This document shows, piece by piece, positions 7,238 to 15,061 of a stretch of 32,192 bases of DNA. A program made the position numbers and the translations under genes. Below the pieces are notes generated by a model. The model was given only the letters and a program-made list of their open reading frames with translations, did not search any database and was not told the origin of the DNA. This DNA comes from Microvirga tunisiensis. Lineage in GTDB: Bacteria > Pseudomonadota > Alphaproteobacteria > Rhizobiales > Beijerinckiaceae. The stretch lies in contig NZ_VOSK01000051.1 in the NCBI RefSeq assembly GCF_009296175.1, positions 1 through 32,192 on the forward strand, given 5' to 3'. Every line of letters starts with the position of its first letter. The first letter of the stretch is position 1.

Positions 7238-7921
7238 CTAGCGGTTCGCGGTGGTGGTCGGCGACGAGACGATGCCGCCGAGCGACACCCAGCCGACCGT
7301 GTCCTGGCTCTCGCGCTTGATGTAGACGTAGCCGGTGCGGTGCCAGGGGAGAACCGAAGAGGTCTTGTTGTCGAGGACGAAATCGCCCCGGTTGGTGCGG
7401 ACCATCAGGACGGCGTGACCTTCGCCAAGCTCGTCGATCACGACCGTCATGCGCATGGCGCGGCGAGGCAGGCCAGCTTCGGCAAGGAGCTTGCGCTTCA
7501 GGAGCTGAAAATCCTCGCAATCGCCGCGGCCGTCCTCGGGGAAGCCCCAGACATCGACGACGCCCCAGTGATCGGCATCCGTCACGGCCTTGATGCTGGA
7601 ATTCACGCGCTGATTCACTGAGACGATCGTCTTCCAGGCCTGGGCGGTTAGGTCGATCGTATCGGGTTCCGCCACATTCACGGTGCATTCGGACCGATAG
7701 TTCTCGCAGAACTGCGACCAGCCCAGAAGCGGCTTGGCCGTGCCGACGCTCGTGATCGGAGCGGTGGAAATGGGCAGGGCGGCCAGGGTTTGAGCCTGAG
7801 CGGCTGTGCCGAAAAACAGGAGAGACAGGCCTAGAAGAGCTGTTTTGATGAACTTGCCGAAAATGGCAGGCTTCTCATTTGCGCCACAGAAAAGGCCGTT
7901 CTTGAAATAATCCTGCCGCAT
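7238..7921 (-). CDS. Transglutaminase-like cysteine peptidase (BTLCP family), secreted
   Basis: 227 residues from ATG 7919-7921. This start is chosen because it places a signal peptide near the N-terminus: the hydrophobic run TALLGLSLLFFGTAAQAQ at about 27-44 with an AQA-type cleavage site. An in-frame start 40 codons further upstream is possible but would bury the signal. The catalytic triad is visible: Cys135 (GRGDCEDFQ), His169 (GEGHAVL) and Asp184 (FVLDNK). The family is transglutaminase-fold and periplasmic or exported. In some proteobacteria relatives (LapG) clip adhesins under c-di-GMP control, but no LapD-like partner is seen here, so the target is unknown. A CtrA-type box lies directly upstream. 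The rhomboid gene diverges from it. Confidence 0.87.
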   Translation of the reverse strand: MRQDYFKNGLFCGANEKPAIFGKFIKTALLGLSLLFFGTAAQAQTLAALPISTAPITSVGTAKPLLGWSQFCENYRSECTVNVAEPDTIDLTAQAWKTIVSVNQRVNSSIKAVTDADHWGVVDVWGFPEDGRGDCEDFQLLKRKLLAEAGLPRRAMRMTVVIDELGEGHAVLMVRTNRGDFVLDNKTSSVLPWHRTGYVYIKRESQDTVGWVSLGGIVSSPTTTANR

Positions 7922-7935
7922 GCCCCACCAGCCGG

Positions 7936-7950
7936 TTAACGTTCTTTTAA
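7936..7950 (-). promoter_or_regulatory. CtrA-type box TTAA-N7-TTAA upstream of the cysteine peptidase
   Basis: TTAA (7936-7939), seven bases, TTAA (7947-7950) exactly fits the spacing of the CtrA cell-cycle regulator site in alphaproteobacteria. It begins 15 bp upstream of the chosen ATG, close for an activating site, so it may repress or may serve a start further upstream. Two further GGTTAAC half-sites lie near 8000 and 8034. Confidence 0.45.
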
Positions 7951-8211
7951 CCAAACTGACATGGTTGCATTTCAGGCTCAAGAGGAAAGTAAAAGGTGGG
8001 TTAACGCGTCGCGCCTCGACCGGTTCCATTATGGTTAACAAAAAGTTCGAGGGCCCAAAAGGAGAATGGAAAGTTTTCCTCTAGGGCAAGCTTGGCCGTT
8101 GCTAACCTGTTGGTTTTTCTCGACTGCGGGCCTGATTGAGGCTAGCTGAGAGAATGAACCAAACGCAGCCGGCGTAACGATTTAAGCCGTCTTCCAGACA
8201 AAAAGTTATTC

Positions 8212-9027
8212 ATGTCTCCACAACCGCCCCGCCTTCGTGAGCCGATCCTCAACCTGCCGGCGGCCATCAGCGTGTGCCTGGCCGTGCTGATCGGCATCCA
8301 CGCCATTCGGATGTTCCTGTCCGATGAAACGGATTTTACGCTGATCATCGACTGGGCCGTGATTCCCGCGCGTTGGGTCGTGGCCTTCGGGGGCGTTCAG
8401 GTCGATGAGATCATGAGGTCCCTGCGAGAGGGCGTGCCGGAGGACACGGTCACGCCGATGATGGCATTGGCCCAATACGTGCTGGCCTCCCAGGAGGGGC
8501 GGCCCTGGACCGTGCTGACCTATGCCTTCCTCCATGGCTCCTGGGCGCATGTGCTGATCAACAGCGTCTGGCTGGCCGCGTTCGGCACGCCCATCGTCAG
8601 GCGCTGCGGCGCCGGGCGATTTCTCATCCTGTCGGCAATCTCCGCCGTGTGCGGAGCCGTTTTCTACGCATTCATGAACCCCTTCCAGGTCCTTCCCATG
8701 ATCGGCGCGTCCGGGGCCGTTTCCGGCCTGATGGCGGCAGCCTCCTGGTTCATGTTCGCTCCGGCCTCGTGGCATTGGGAAGGGCGCCTGACGCAGCCGC
8801 ACGAGAGGCCTCGCGAAACCCTGGGACACATGGTGCGCAACCGGCAGGTTCTGATCTTCCTCGGGATCTGGTTTGCCGCGAACTACGTGTTCGCCTTCGT
8901 CCAGCCCCTGGGGCTCATGGATGCGAGCATCGCCTGGGAGGCCCATATCGGCGGCTTCCTGGCCGGTCTTGTCATTTTCCCGGTGCTGGACCCGCTTCCC
9001 GCAAGGCCAAGCCGCATCTCGGCTTGA
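8212..9027 (+). CDS. Rhomboid family intramembrane serine protease
   Basis: 271 residues from ATG 8212. About six membrane segments are visible. The active site is complete: nucleophile Ser167 in GASGAVSG, the partner His245 in AHIGGFLAG, and the conserved HGSWAHVLINSVWL segment with His108, His113 and Asn117 in an earlier helix. Rhomboids cleave within the membrane near the top of transmembrane substrates. A stretch of about 30 residues rich in charged residues (WEGRLTQPHERPRETLG) lies between the Ser- and His-bearing helices and should be a loop. The substrate is not known. It diverges from the cysteine peptidase gene across about 290 bp that holds CtrA-like half-sites. Confidence 0.92.
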   Translation: MSPQPPRLREPILNLPAAISVCLAVLIGIHAIRMFLSDETDFTLIIDWAVIPARWVVAFGGVQVDEIMRSLREGVPEDTVTPMMALAQYVLASQEGRPWTVLTYAFLHGSWAHVLINSVWLAAFGTPIVRRCGAGRFLILSAISAVCGAVFYAFMNPFQVLPMIGASGAVSGLMAAASWFMFAPASWHWEGRLTQPHERPRETLGHMVRNRQVLIFLGIWFAANYVFAFVQPLGLMDASIAWEAHIGGFLAGLVIFPVLDPLPARPSRISA

Positions 9028-9067
9028 AACCGACACGGTTTGCCCCAATCATCCTTAGGCTGACGTA

Positions 9068-9102
9068 GGGTTCTCACCCCAATGTCATGGGGAGCGAAAC
9101 CC
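9068..9102. other. Hairpin between rhomboid and CBS genes
   Basis: GGGTT...AACCC closes an inner CCCCA/TGGGG stem around the loop ATGTCA. No T-run follows. It lies 40 bp past the rhomboid stop and 65 bp before the CBS start, so it may be a 3'-end structure or part of the CBS leader. Confidence 0.4.
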
Positions 9103-9166
9103 AGCTTCGGCCTTGCGGGCGGGAGGCACTGACGGTCCTCGCCGTGCGCACAACGGGAGGGAATAA

Positions 9167-9598
9167 ATGATCGTCAATCGAATCCTTTCGCTCAAAGGCC
9201 GCGAGGTCGCCACCATCGAGCCGAGCCGATTTTTGAGCGAAGCCGCCAGGGTTCTCGCGGAGCGCAGAATAGGTGCCCTTCTTATCGTGGACGGTGACCG
9301 GCCGGTCACCGGGATCATCTCGGAGCGCGACATCGTGCGCGCCGTCGCCATGCACGGTGCCAAAGCGCTGGATGAGCCGGTCTCCCGTTTCATGACCGAG
9401 AAAGTGGTCACCTGCACGGGCGAGACGTCCATCAACGATGTGATGGAGCTCATGACCCAGCAGAAATTCCGGCACATCCCCGTCGTCGAAAGCGGGCGTC
9501 TCTCCGGCATCGTCTCCATCGGAGACGTGGTGAAACTGCGTCTTGAGGAGGTCGAGGCGGAAACTCAGGCGATCAAGGAATATATCGCGACGGCCTAG
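9167..9598 (+). CDS. CBS-pair domain protein
   Basis: 143 residues from ATG 9167, preceded by CGGGAGGG. It is made almost wholly of two CBS motifs: the first at about residues 8-65 (RILSLKGREVATIEPSRF, then GALLIVDGDRPVTGIISERD) and the second at about 76-132 (FMTEKVVTC, HIPVVESGRLSGIVSIGDVV), with a short C-terminal helix. CBS pairs bind adenosyl ligands such as AMP, ATP or SAM and usually act as sensors. Stand-alone CBS proteins of this size are common in alphaproteobacteria with mostly unknown partners. The larger CBS-BON protein at 17847-19220 is a separate member of the superfamily. Confidence 0.9.
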   Translation: MIVNRILSLKGREVATIEPSRFLSEAARVLAERRIGALLIVDGDRPVTGIISERDIVRAVAMHGAKALDEPVSRFMTEKVVTCTGETSINDVMELMTQQKFRHIPVVESGRLSGIVSIGDVVKLRLEEVEAETQAIKEYIATA

Positions 9599-9647
9599 AG
9601 CATCGGACCTGCAAGTGGAAACCACTTTTAGGATCCATCCGATGCTC
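9598..9647. repeat. Short palindromic intergenic repeat (family B)
   Basis: GAGCATCGGA (9598-9607) and TCCGATGCTC (9638-9647) are perfect 10-bp arms enclosing AAGTGGAAACCACTTTT, itself a hairpin (AGTGG/CCACT). The left arm begins on the last base of the CBS stop codon. This is a relative of family A with different outer arms. Confidence 0.7.
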
Positions 9648-9660
9648 CTTCTCTTGGCTG

Positions 9661-9709
9661 GCGCATCGTCCAAAGCGTAAAGCCGGGTCCGCTTTTTCGC
9701 ACGATGCGC
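9661..9709. repeat. Short double-stem intergenic repeat (family A, copy 3)
   Basis: GCGCATCGT (9661-9669) and ACGATGCGC (9701-9709) are perfect 9-bp arms around the core GCCGGGTCCGC. It lies 3 bp before the stop of the opposing patatin gene and could end transcripts from both sides, though no T-run follows. Confidence 0.7.
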
Positions 9710-9712
9710 TCG

Positions 9713-10723
9713 TCAATTCGTCTGCGTTTCCTGCAGCAGTTCGAGAATATCCGGCAGGGCGCGTTCCGTGGCCTGCCGGCCCAAGGTGATGCATTCCTGG
9801 GCCCTGTGGAACTCGAACAGGCCCATCTTGGCGAGCTTTGGCGCCACCATGATGTCGGGCGGGTCTCCGGCAAGCCTCGAGCGGGCGATGCGATCCTGGG
9901 TGATGTTGAAGGCATCGACCATCACCGTGGCAAGCCCTGGCGCATTCGGCTTGCGCGGCTTGTCCGCTCGGGAGCCGGGGAAGATGCCCCAACGCCGGGG
10001 CGCATCGTCGATGGCCTCCTCGATCTCCTGCTCGTCGCTCGTCCCGGCATCGTAGGATTGGATGACGGTGCCGCGCACCCGGACCTCGCCGTTGAGGTTC
10101 ACGCAGATGACGATGTCGGCGCCGAGCGCCCGGGCGGCGGTGATCGGGATCGGATTGACGAGGGCGCCGTCCATGAGCCAGCGCCCACCGATCATGACGG
10201 GATCGAACACGCCCGGAAGGGCGTAGGACGCCCGCATGGCCTGGACGAGGGGGCCGCGCGTGAGCCAGATCTCATGGCCGCTTACGAGTTCGGTCGCGAT
10301 GGTGCAGAATTTGACGGGGAGCGTTTCTACCCGTTGGTTCGTCAGGTCCTGATCGAGCAGGCGCTGCAGGCGCCCGCCGGCGATGAGGCCCGCGCCGCTG
10401 AAATGGAAATCGAGAAGCCCCATGACGCGCCGCTTGGTCAGGGACAGGGCGAAGGCCTCCAGTGCGTCGAGCTTGCCGGCCGCGTAGCAGCCGCCGACCA
10501 CGGCGCCGATGGAGGAGCCGGCAATCACATCCGGAACAATGCCGGCTTCCGTGAGGACGCGCAGCACGCCGATATGGGACCAGCCGCGGGCAGCGCCGCC
10601 GCCCAATGCCAGGCCGATGCGCGCCCTCGTGCGAGGTGTACGCTCGACAGGTGCCTTGATCTCCGTCACTCCCCCACCGCCCCCAGATCCGGCGTTGCGT
10701 CGGGCGATATTGTCCCACAACAT
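9713..10723 (-). CDS. Patatin-like phospholipase family protein
   Basis: 336 residues from ATG 10721-10723, preferred because GGAG lies six bases upstream; an ATG nine codons earlier (10750) has no good ribosome site. After a Gly-rich N-terminal stretch comes the oxyanion loop GGGAARGWSHIG (41-52), the nucleophile elbow GSSIG with Ser71, and the catalytic Asp185 in LMDGALVNP, so the Ser-Asp dyad is intact. The family hydrolyses acyl chains from lipids, and the layout fits the RssA/NTE-like bacterial group. No signal peptide or membrane segment is clear. It is the last gene of a minus-strand run folE-hisI-MFS-patatin; the gap to the MFS gene is about 90 bp. Confidence 0.9.
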   Translation of the reverse strand: MLWDNIARRNAGSGGGGGVTEIKAPVERTPRTRARIGLALGGGAARGWSHIGVLRVLTEAGIVPDVIAGSSIGAVVGGCYAAGKLDALEAFALSLTKRRVMGLLDFHFSGAGLIAGGRLQRLLDQDLTNQRVETLPVKFCTIATELVSGHEIWLTRGPLVQAMRASYALPGVFDPVMIGGRWLMDGALVNPIPITAARALGADIVICVNLNGEVRVRGTVIQSYDAGTSDEQEIEEAIDDAPRRWGIFPGSRADKPRKPNAPGLATVMVDAFNITQDRIARSRLAGDPPDIMVAPKLAKMGLFEFHRAQECITLGRQATERALPDILELLQETQTN

Positions 10724-10811
10724 GGCGAACTCCAAGGCATCCTGTCCCATTCATGCCGGCATTCCGTGAAAGCCGCGTGAACGATGCCCTCAAGTTTCAA
10801 TTAGGACTGGT

Positions 10812-11966
10812 TCAGGAAAACTGAACAGTGGAGCGCTGCAGAGCCCGCTGCGACAAAATGATGATGACGAAGGCGAAGACGATGAGCAGGCCCAGCATCG
10901 CGCGAAGGCTGAGGATTTCTCCGCCGAATCCGATCAGCGGGGGACCGAGAAGCAAGCCGCCATAGCCTAAAGTTGCCACCATGGCGACGCCCATGCTCGG
11001 CGGAAAATCCTTCATCTGTCCCGCCGTGCTGAACAGGACCGGCACCGTATTGGCCAGGCCGATTCCGACGAGGGCGAAGCCGATGGAGGCGGGCAGGGGG
11101 TGTGGGAGGAGCATCGCCAGGGCAAGGCCGAAGGCCGAGAGCAACCCTCCGAGCTGCAGGGTGCGCACGCGGCCGAGATGCCGGACGACGAAGTCACCCA
11201 TGAAGCGGCAGACCGTCATGGTGAGGGAAAAGGCGGCAAAGCCCGTCACGGCAGCCTCGAGGCTCGCCCCGGCGACGGTCTGAAGATAGATCGCAGACCA
11301 GTCGACAATGGCGCCCTCGACGATGAAGCAGAACATGGCAAGCACGGCCAGGATAATGACGCTCCCCCGCGGCCAGGCGAAGCCATGCCCGTCGATTGCC
11401 CGCTCCTTTTCTCCGAGCATCCAGAAGGCAGCCAGCAGGAAGAGAAGGCCCATCCCGAGGCAGGAGATCAGCAGCGTCGGGACAATTCCCACGTCGAGGG
11501 CGATGAGGAGGCCGGAGGCTCCGGCTCCCGCCAAGCCACCCAAGCTGAAGAAGGCGTGGAAGGACGACATGATGGCCGAACCCCAGGCCTTCTCGACCAC
11601 TGTGGCGTTGGTGTTCATGGCGATGTCCATGGTGCCGTTGCAGGCCCCTGCCAGGAGGGCGGCCACGACAAAAAGGCTGAGGTTCGGCGCAAGGCCCGGA
11701 AGAAGCAGGGCCGGCGCGAAGGAGAAGGCGGCGATCAGGGTCGTGGTGCGACTGCCGACCACCGCCACGGCCCAGCCGATGATTGGCATCAGCGCCACCG
11801 CGCCGAGAGAGAAGGCCAGAAGACCGAGGCTGAGCTGACCATCGGACAGGCCGAGCGACTCCTTGAACCGGGGAAGCTGGGCTGCCCAGGTGCCGATGCC
11901 GAAGCCGTTGCCGAAGAAGATGGCGCTGGCGGCCACCCGCGCGGGGAGAAGGTCACGTCGTGTCAT
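10812..11966 (-). CDS. Major facilitator superfamily transporter
   Basis: 384 residues from ATG 11964-11966, with AGGAAG six bases upstream. About twelve hydrophobic helices are visible. The protein resembles the YbjJ-type group of sugar-like MFS permeases: the N-terminal segment ASAIFFGNGFGIGTWAAQLP, the loop GLSDGQLSLGLLAFSLGA and the central IVDWSAIYLQ. The substrate cannot be deduced. It sits behind hisI on the same strand but an 83-bp gap with a 9-bp hairpin separates them, so independent expression is possible. Nothing around it suggests a sugar or drug operon. Confidence 0.88.
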   Translation of the reverse strand: MTRRDLLPARVAASAIFFGNGFGIGTWAAQLPRFKESLGLSDGQLSLGLLAFSLGAVALMPIIGWAVAVVGSRTTTLIAAFSFAPALLLPGLAPNLSLFVVAALLAGACNGTMDIAMNTNATVVEKAWGSAIMSSFHAFFSLGGLAGAGASGLLIALDVGIVPTLLISCLGMGLLFLLAAFWMLGEKERAIDGHGFAWPRGSVIILAVLAMFCFIVEGAIVDWSAIYLQTVAGASLEAAVTGFAAFSLTMTVCRFMGDFVVRHLGRVRTLQLGGLLSAFGLALAMLLPHPLPASIGFALVGIGLANTVPVLFSTAGQMKDFPPSMGVAMVATLGYGGLLLGPPLIGFGGEILSLRAMLGLLIVFAFVIIILSQRALQRSTVQFS

Positions 11967-12017
11967 CGGGTCTTCCTAACCCGGACCTCCGAAAACTGCA
12001 CCCGTTTCCTGGACGAT

Positions 12018-12045
12018 GGCAGCCCTGCATTCCCGGAGGGCTGCC
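12018..12045 (-). terminator. Hairpin downstream of hisI (possible terminator)
   Basis: GGCAGCCCT (12018-12026) and AGGGCTGCC (12037-12045) form a perfect 9-bp stem with a 10-nt loop, starting 4 bp past the hisI stop. There is no T-run on the minus strand after it, so termination would be weak or factor-dependent. Confidence 0.45.
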
Positions 12046-12049
12046 GGTC

Positions 12050-12466
12050 TCAGTCGATCACGAGGCGAGGTTCGCTGCCGGAGGTCTCGACCTTCCGGTA
12101 GAAGCAGGAGCGCCGCCCGGTGTGGCAGCAGCCGCCATCGCCTGCCACCTGGACCTTCAGCAGCAGGGCGTCCTGATCGCAATCGACGCGCATTTCCTTG
12201 ACGGTCTGGATCTGCCCGCTCGTCGCACCCTTGTGCCAGAGTTCGCCGCGCGAGCGCGACCAGTACCAAGCTTCGCCGGTTTCGATCGTCCTGGCCAAAG
12301 ATTCGGCATTCATGTGCGCGACCATGAGGATCTCACCGGTCGCGAAATCCGTCGTGACGCAGGTGATCAACCCGTCTGCCCCGAAGCGAGGCGACAGGAC
12401 GGTTCCCTCCTCGAGCTCGGCTTTGGAGCCGGGCGCCGGAAAGGAATTGGAGCTTGTCGCGCTCAT
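12050..12466 (-). CDS. hisI: Phosphoribosyl-AMP cyclohydrolase
   Basis: 138 residues from ATG 12464-12466. It catalyses the third step of histidine synthesis, opening the purine ring of phosphoribosyl-AMP. Landmarks are the N-terminal [21 protein letters not shown], the [16 protein letters not shown] segment, the Mg-binding cluster DCDQD (95-99), and the zinc ligands in [15 protein letters not shown] (C113 or C114, and C121). It is the stand-alone HisI form without a fused HisE pyrophosphatase. folE ends 8 bp upstream on the same strand, so the two are probably co-transcribed; both enzymes hydrolyse a purine ring, though in separate pathways. Confidence 0.95.
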   Translation of the reverse strand: MSATSSNSFPAPGSKAELEEGTVLSPRFGADGLITCVTTDFATGEILMVAHMNAESLARTIETGEAWYWSRSRGELWHKGATSGQIQTVKEMRVDCDQDALLLKVQVAGDGGCCHTGRRSCFYRKVETSGSEPRLVID

Positions 12467-12474
12467 GGACGGCC

Positions 12475-13110
12475 TCAGCCTCTGCTGTTCCGCACGAGCG
12501 TAAGGAAGCGCACCTGCTCGGCCGGCTCTTCCTTGAAGATGCCCGTGAACTGGGTGGTCAGCGTCAGGGCGCCCGCCTTCTGGATGCCGCGCATGGACAT
12601 GCACATATGCTCGGCCTCGATCATGACCGCCACGCCGCGTGGATCGAGCGCTTTGACCATGGCCCTGGCAATCTGAGAGGTCATGGTCTCCTGCGTCTGC
12701 AATCGGTGGGCATAGGCATCCACGAGGCGGGCGAGCTTGGACAGGCCGACGACGCCCTTGGTGGGGTAATAAGCCACATGCGCCACGCCAAAGAACGGCA
12801 CCATGTGATGTTCGCAATGGGAGTGGAAGGGAATATCACGCACGAGCACGATGTCGTCGTAGCCTTCGACCTCTGCGAAGATCTTGTCGAGGATTTCCGA
12901 TGGATCTTCGCCATAGCCGGAGTAGAACTCCCTGAAGGCCTTGGCGACACGCTTGGGCGTGTCCTGCAGACCTTCGCGGGTCGGATCGTCGCCTGCCCAA
13001 CGGATCAGGGTACGAACTGCCGCCTCGGCCTCTTCCCGGGTGGGGGATGCAACTGGCTTGTCGGCGGCTGTAGTCAGACGCGCAGACAGGGACTTCACCA
13101 CATCACTCAC
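12475..13110 (-). CDS. folE: GTP cyclohydrolase I
   Basis: 211 residues from GTG 13108-13110, preferred because AGAGGG lies five bases upstream; a TTG six codons earlier is the alternative. The enzyme converts GTP to 7,8-dihydroneopterin triphosphate, the first step to folate and other pterins. The zinc ligands are visible in [14 protein letters not shown] (Cys99, His102) and [11 protein letters not shown] (Cys170). [17 protein letters not shown] is the conserved N-terminal helix. This is therefore the zinc-dependent FolE1 type. It starts a minus-strand run with hisI 8 bp behind it. A hairpin at 13180-13201 lies in its leader region. Confidence 0.95.
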   Translation of the reverse strand: MSDVVKSLSARLTTAADKPVASPTREEAEAAVRTLIRWAGDDPTREGLQDTPKRVAKAFREFYSGYGEDPSEILDKIFAEVEGYDDIVLVRDIPFHSHCEHHMVPFFGVAHVAYYPTKGVVGLSKLARLVDAYAHRLQTQETMTSQIARAMVKALDPRGVAVMIEAEHMCMSMRGIQKAGALTLTTQFTGIFKEEPAEQVRFLTLVRNSRG

Positions 13111-13179
13111 GTGGACCCTCTTTCTCAACTTTTGGACCGAGGAAGCTTGGCTGCCCGGCAGTTTCTATTTTCTTTCCAG

Positions 13180-13201
13180 ACAGCGGTATGAAGACCGCTG
13201 T
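13180..13201. other. Hairpin in the folE / IscU-like divergent region
   Basis: ACAGCGGT (13180-13187) and ACCGCTGT (13194-13201) form a perfect 8-bp stem with an ATGAAG loop, 70 bp upstream of both folE and the divergent IscU-like gene. It could be an operator or a leader structure. No riboswitch class is recognised. Confidence 0.35.
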
Positions 13202-13270
13202 CGCAGAACTCATTCACAGCGCTTATATAGGTATATGAGCACATTCCCAACCGTCATGTCATAGGCCGAT

Positions 13271-13717
13271 ATGCTGAACGACATCTACAGCCGACGCATT
13301 CTCGAGCTTGCCGCCGACATTCCGCACCTAGGACAGCTGTCCGACGCAGATGCATCCGCGACGGCTCGGTCCAAGCTCTGCGGCTCGACTGTTACAGTCT
13401 ATGTGAAGCTCGAAGGCAACGTCGTGACGGCCTTTGCTCATGAGGTGAAGGCGTGCGCTCTGGGCCAAGCCTCATCGTCGATCATGGGGCGGAATATAAT
13501 CGGCGCGACCATAGCGGAGCTCCGCGAGGTCCGCGATGCGGCAAGTCGTCTGCTCAGAGCCGATGGAGATCCCCCTCAGGGGAAGTGGGGAGACCTTAAG
13601 GTCTTGGAACCATTAAGGGATTACAAGGCGCGCCATGCCTCGATCCTTCTCACCTTCGATGCCGTCGTGGATGCGCTCGACCAAGTCGAGTCCCGGCGAA
13701 TTGCGAGCGGTGGATAA
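13271..13717 (+). CDS. IscU/NifU-like Fe-S scaffold family protein with altered ligands
   Basis: 148 residues from ATG 13271. The IscU fold is recognisable: LNDIYSRRILELA at the N-terminus, KLCGSTVTVYVKLEG with Cys37, KACALGQASSSIM with Cys62, and YKARHASILLTFDA near the end. In canonical IscU three cysteines and an aspartate (CGD, C, HCSIL) bind the cluster. Here CGD is CGS and HCSIL is HASIL (Ala123), so only two of the cysteines remain. From memory, the same substitutions occur in related alphaproteobacterial proteins, so this is probably a subfamily trait and its scaffold function is uncertain. The stop TAA is followed directly by the ATG of a yidD remnant, which suggests the gene was once coupled to yidD. 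Confidence 0.8.
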   Translation: MLNDIYSRRILELAADIPHLGQLSDADASATARSKLCGSTVTVYVKLEGNVVTAFAHEVKACALGQASSSIMGRNIIGATIAELREVRDAASRLLRADGDPPQGKWGDLKVLEPLRDYKARHASILLTFDAVVDALDQVESRRIASGG

Positions 13718-13787
13718 ATGCCTAGCCCTGCCCAGCGGATGGCCCATTGGGCCATCCGGGGCAATCAGCTGAGACTGTCAGGGCTTG
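13718..13787 (+). pseudogene. yidD: Remnant of the 5' end of a yidD gene
   Basis: The ATG directly follows the TAA of the IscU-like gene. The frame runs 43 codons to TAG 13847-13849, but only about the first 23 resemble YidD: RMAHWAIRGNQLRLSGL against [17 protein letters not shown] in the intact copy at 15062-15442. At DNA level about 46 of 63 positions match by hand alignment. After about 13787 the similarity stops and the frame runs into the 3' end of the opposing radical SAM gene. A 9-bp hairpin (13736-13758) is shared with the intact gene, with one base pair swapped on both sides. It looks like a decayed duplicate left when the radical SAM segment arrived. Confidence 0.7.
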
Positions 13788-13825
13788 CGAGGCGTGAAGC
13801 CTTGGCGTTCGGCGCGGGCCGCTCT

Positions 13826-14857
13826 TCAGGCAGGAACCTGCACCCCTAGCCCGCGACGCGCGATTCGCTCTTGATCGTCAGGGGAGCCGTAGCGCCGGTC
13901 CAGAATGCGGCTCGTGTTCGCCCAGTCGGACATGGTCCGAACCGTTTCCATCTGCTCGGCGACGAAGGGGTCGGAGCGCCATGCCTGCGCCCGCGGCCAA
14001 AGAACGTCCAGAGGCTCATGGAGAACATTCCCAACCTTCGCTTCGTAGATCGGAAACGCGCGAAGCGCTCCATCGGGCTCGATCTGCAGGATGTCGAGAT
14101 CGACTAGGCTCGCCCCTGGTCGAGGCAGGAAATACCTGACATCGGTCACGGTGATCTTGGGACCGTTTTCGTGACGAGCGGCAATGCGCCGACCGACGTC
14201 GATCAGATCGACCAATTCCTCGATCGTGAGAAGTCCGGTTGTCTCGAACTCCCGCTCGGCCCCCAGGCCGGACGGAACGACCGCGCCGAAGCGGATGAAG
14301 TCGAGCCTCGGGAACCGTTCGATGGCCGCCTCGACGAATCGCTCCAAGTCCGCTTCCTTCGCACCTGGACGAGTCAGCGTGTAATCGATCCCCAACGTGA
14401 AGCATGTCTGTCCGGCTGCCCGGCGCTCGTCTTTCACCCGGTGCAGGGCGTCCAGCGCTCTCATCCCGCGCTCGAATGCGCCGGCGCGCCCGCGGACGGC
14501 ATCGTGGATATCGGCGTCGGCGCCATCGATGCTGACAGCCACGCCCGAGACCGCATCCGCGAGGGCGGCGGCCATCCTGTCCTGGATCGACCAGCCGGTC
14601 GTGAACACCGTGACCTCGATGCCCGCGTCATGCAGACGCTTCATGGCCTCGACGGCCCAACGGACCGACATCGGTTCGCCACCGCTGAACATCACGTTTT
14701 TCGCCTGCGCCGCGAGCATCACGTCGACGACACGCATCGCTGTGGCCCGGTCCAATGTGCGAGCGGACCGGCGTCCCGATTCCGAATAGCAATGCCCGCA
14801 CCTCAAAGGACAGGAGTAGGTAATATCCCAGATGAATTTGCTGATTTTTACGGTCAT
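13826..14857 (-). CDS. Radical SAM protein, orphan
   Basis: 343 residues from ATG 14855-14857, with GGAG ten bases upstream; an in-frame start 16 codons earlier has no support. The 4Fe-4S motif CPLRCGHC gives Cys16, Cys20 and Cys23 near the N-terminus, followed by GGEP (59-62), the SAM-binding segment. VSGVAVSIDG and a TIM-barrel layout follow. The C-terminal third (LQIEPDGALRAFPIYEAKVGN) resembles the region after the barrel in PqqE/SPASM-type proteins but contains no cysteines, so no auxiliary cluster is expected. No convincing precursor peptide or transporter lies nearby, so the substrate is unknown. The gene opposes its neighbours and splits an apparent IscU-yidD-thrS order, with AT-rich DNA upstream, all suggesting acquisition by transfer. 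Confidence 0.87.
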   Translation of the reverse strand: MTVKISKFIWDITYSCPLRCGHCYSESGRRSARTLDRATAMRVVDVMLAAQAKNVMFSGGEPMSVRWAVEAMKRLHDAGIEVTVFTTGWSIQDRMAAALADAVSGVAVSIDGADADIHDAVRGRAGAFERGMRALDALHRVKDERRAAGQTCFTLGIDYTLTRPGAKEADLERFVEAAIERFPRLDFIRFGAVVPSGLGAEREFETTGLLTIEELVDLIDVGRRIAARHENGPKITVTDVRYFLPRPGASLVDLDILQIEPDGALRAFPIYEAKVGNVLHEPLDVLWPRAQAWRSDPFVAEQMETVRTMSDWANTSRILDRRYGSPDDQERIARRGLGVQVPA

Positions 14858-14966
14858 TATTCTTGCTCCAAATGCCGCTTCGCGACTCAGCGGGCGAAAC
14901 AACAATGAAATGAAGTATCGTGTAAAAATCTAAGCGCGCCACTATGTGGTGGTTGAGTCTTGCACA

Positions 14967-14983
14967 GTTATATACGATATAAC
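14967..14983. promoter_or_regulatory. Palindromic operator-like site upstream of the radical SAM gene
   Basis: GTTATAT-ACG-ATATAAC is a perfect 7-bp inverted repeat with a 3-bp centre, in AT-rich DNA 110 bp upstream of the radical SAM start. It has the size and symmetry of a site for a dimeric repressor. No regulator gene is adjacent. Confidence 0.45.
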
Positions 14984-15061
14984 GAATACATCTTAGGTTG
15001 TGTCACCAGGGGAATGCCGTAGAGTCGTGAGTGCTTTCATGCTGTCGCAACCTTACGTGAC

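Noticed and set aside
14628..14942. 104-aa minus-strand frame overlapping the radical SAM start
   Set aside because: It runs inside the radical SAM gene in another frame and lacks any recognisable feature.
14993..15040. 15-residue minus-strand peptide considered as a precursor for the radical SAM enzyme
   Set aside because: No ribosome site, no leader-core layout, and a peptide of this length is expected by chance; too weak to annotate.
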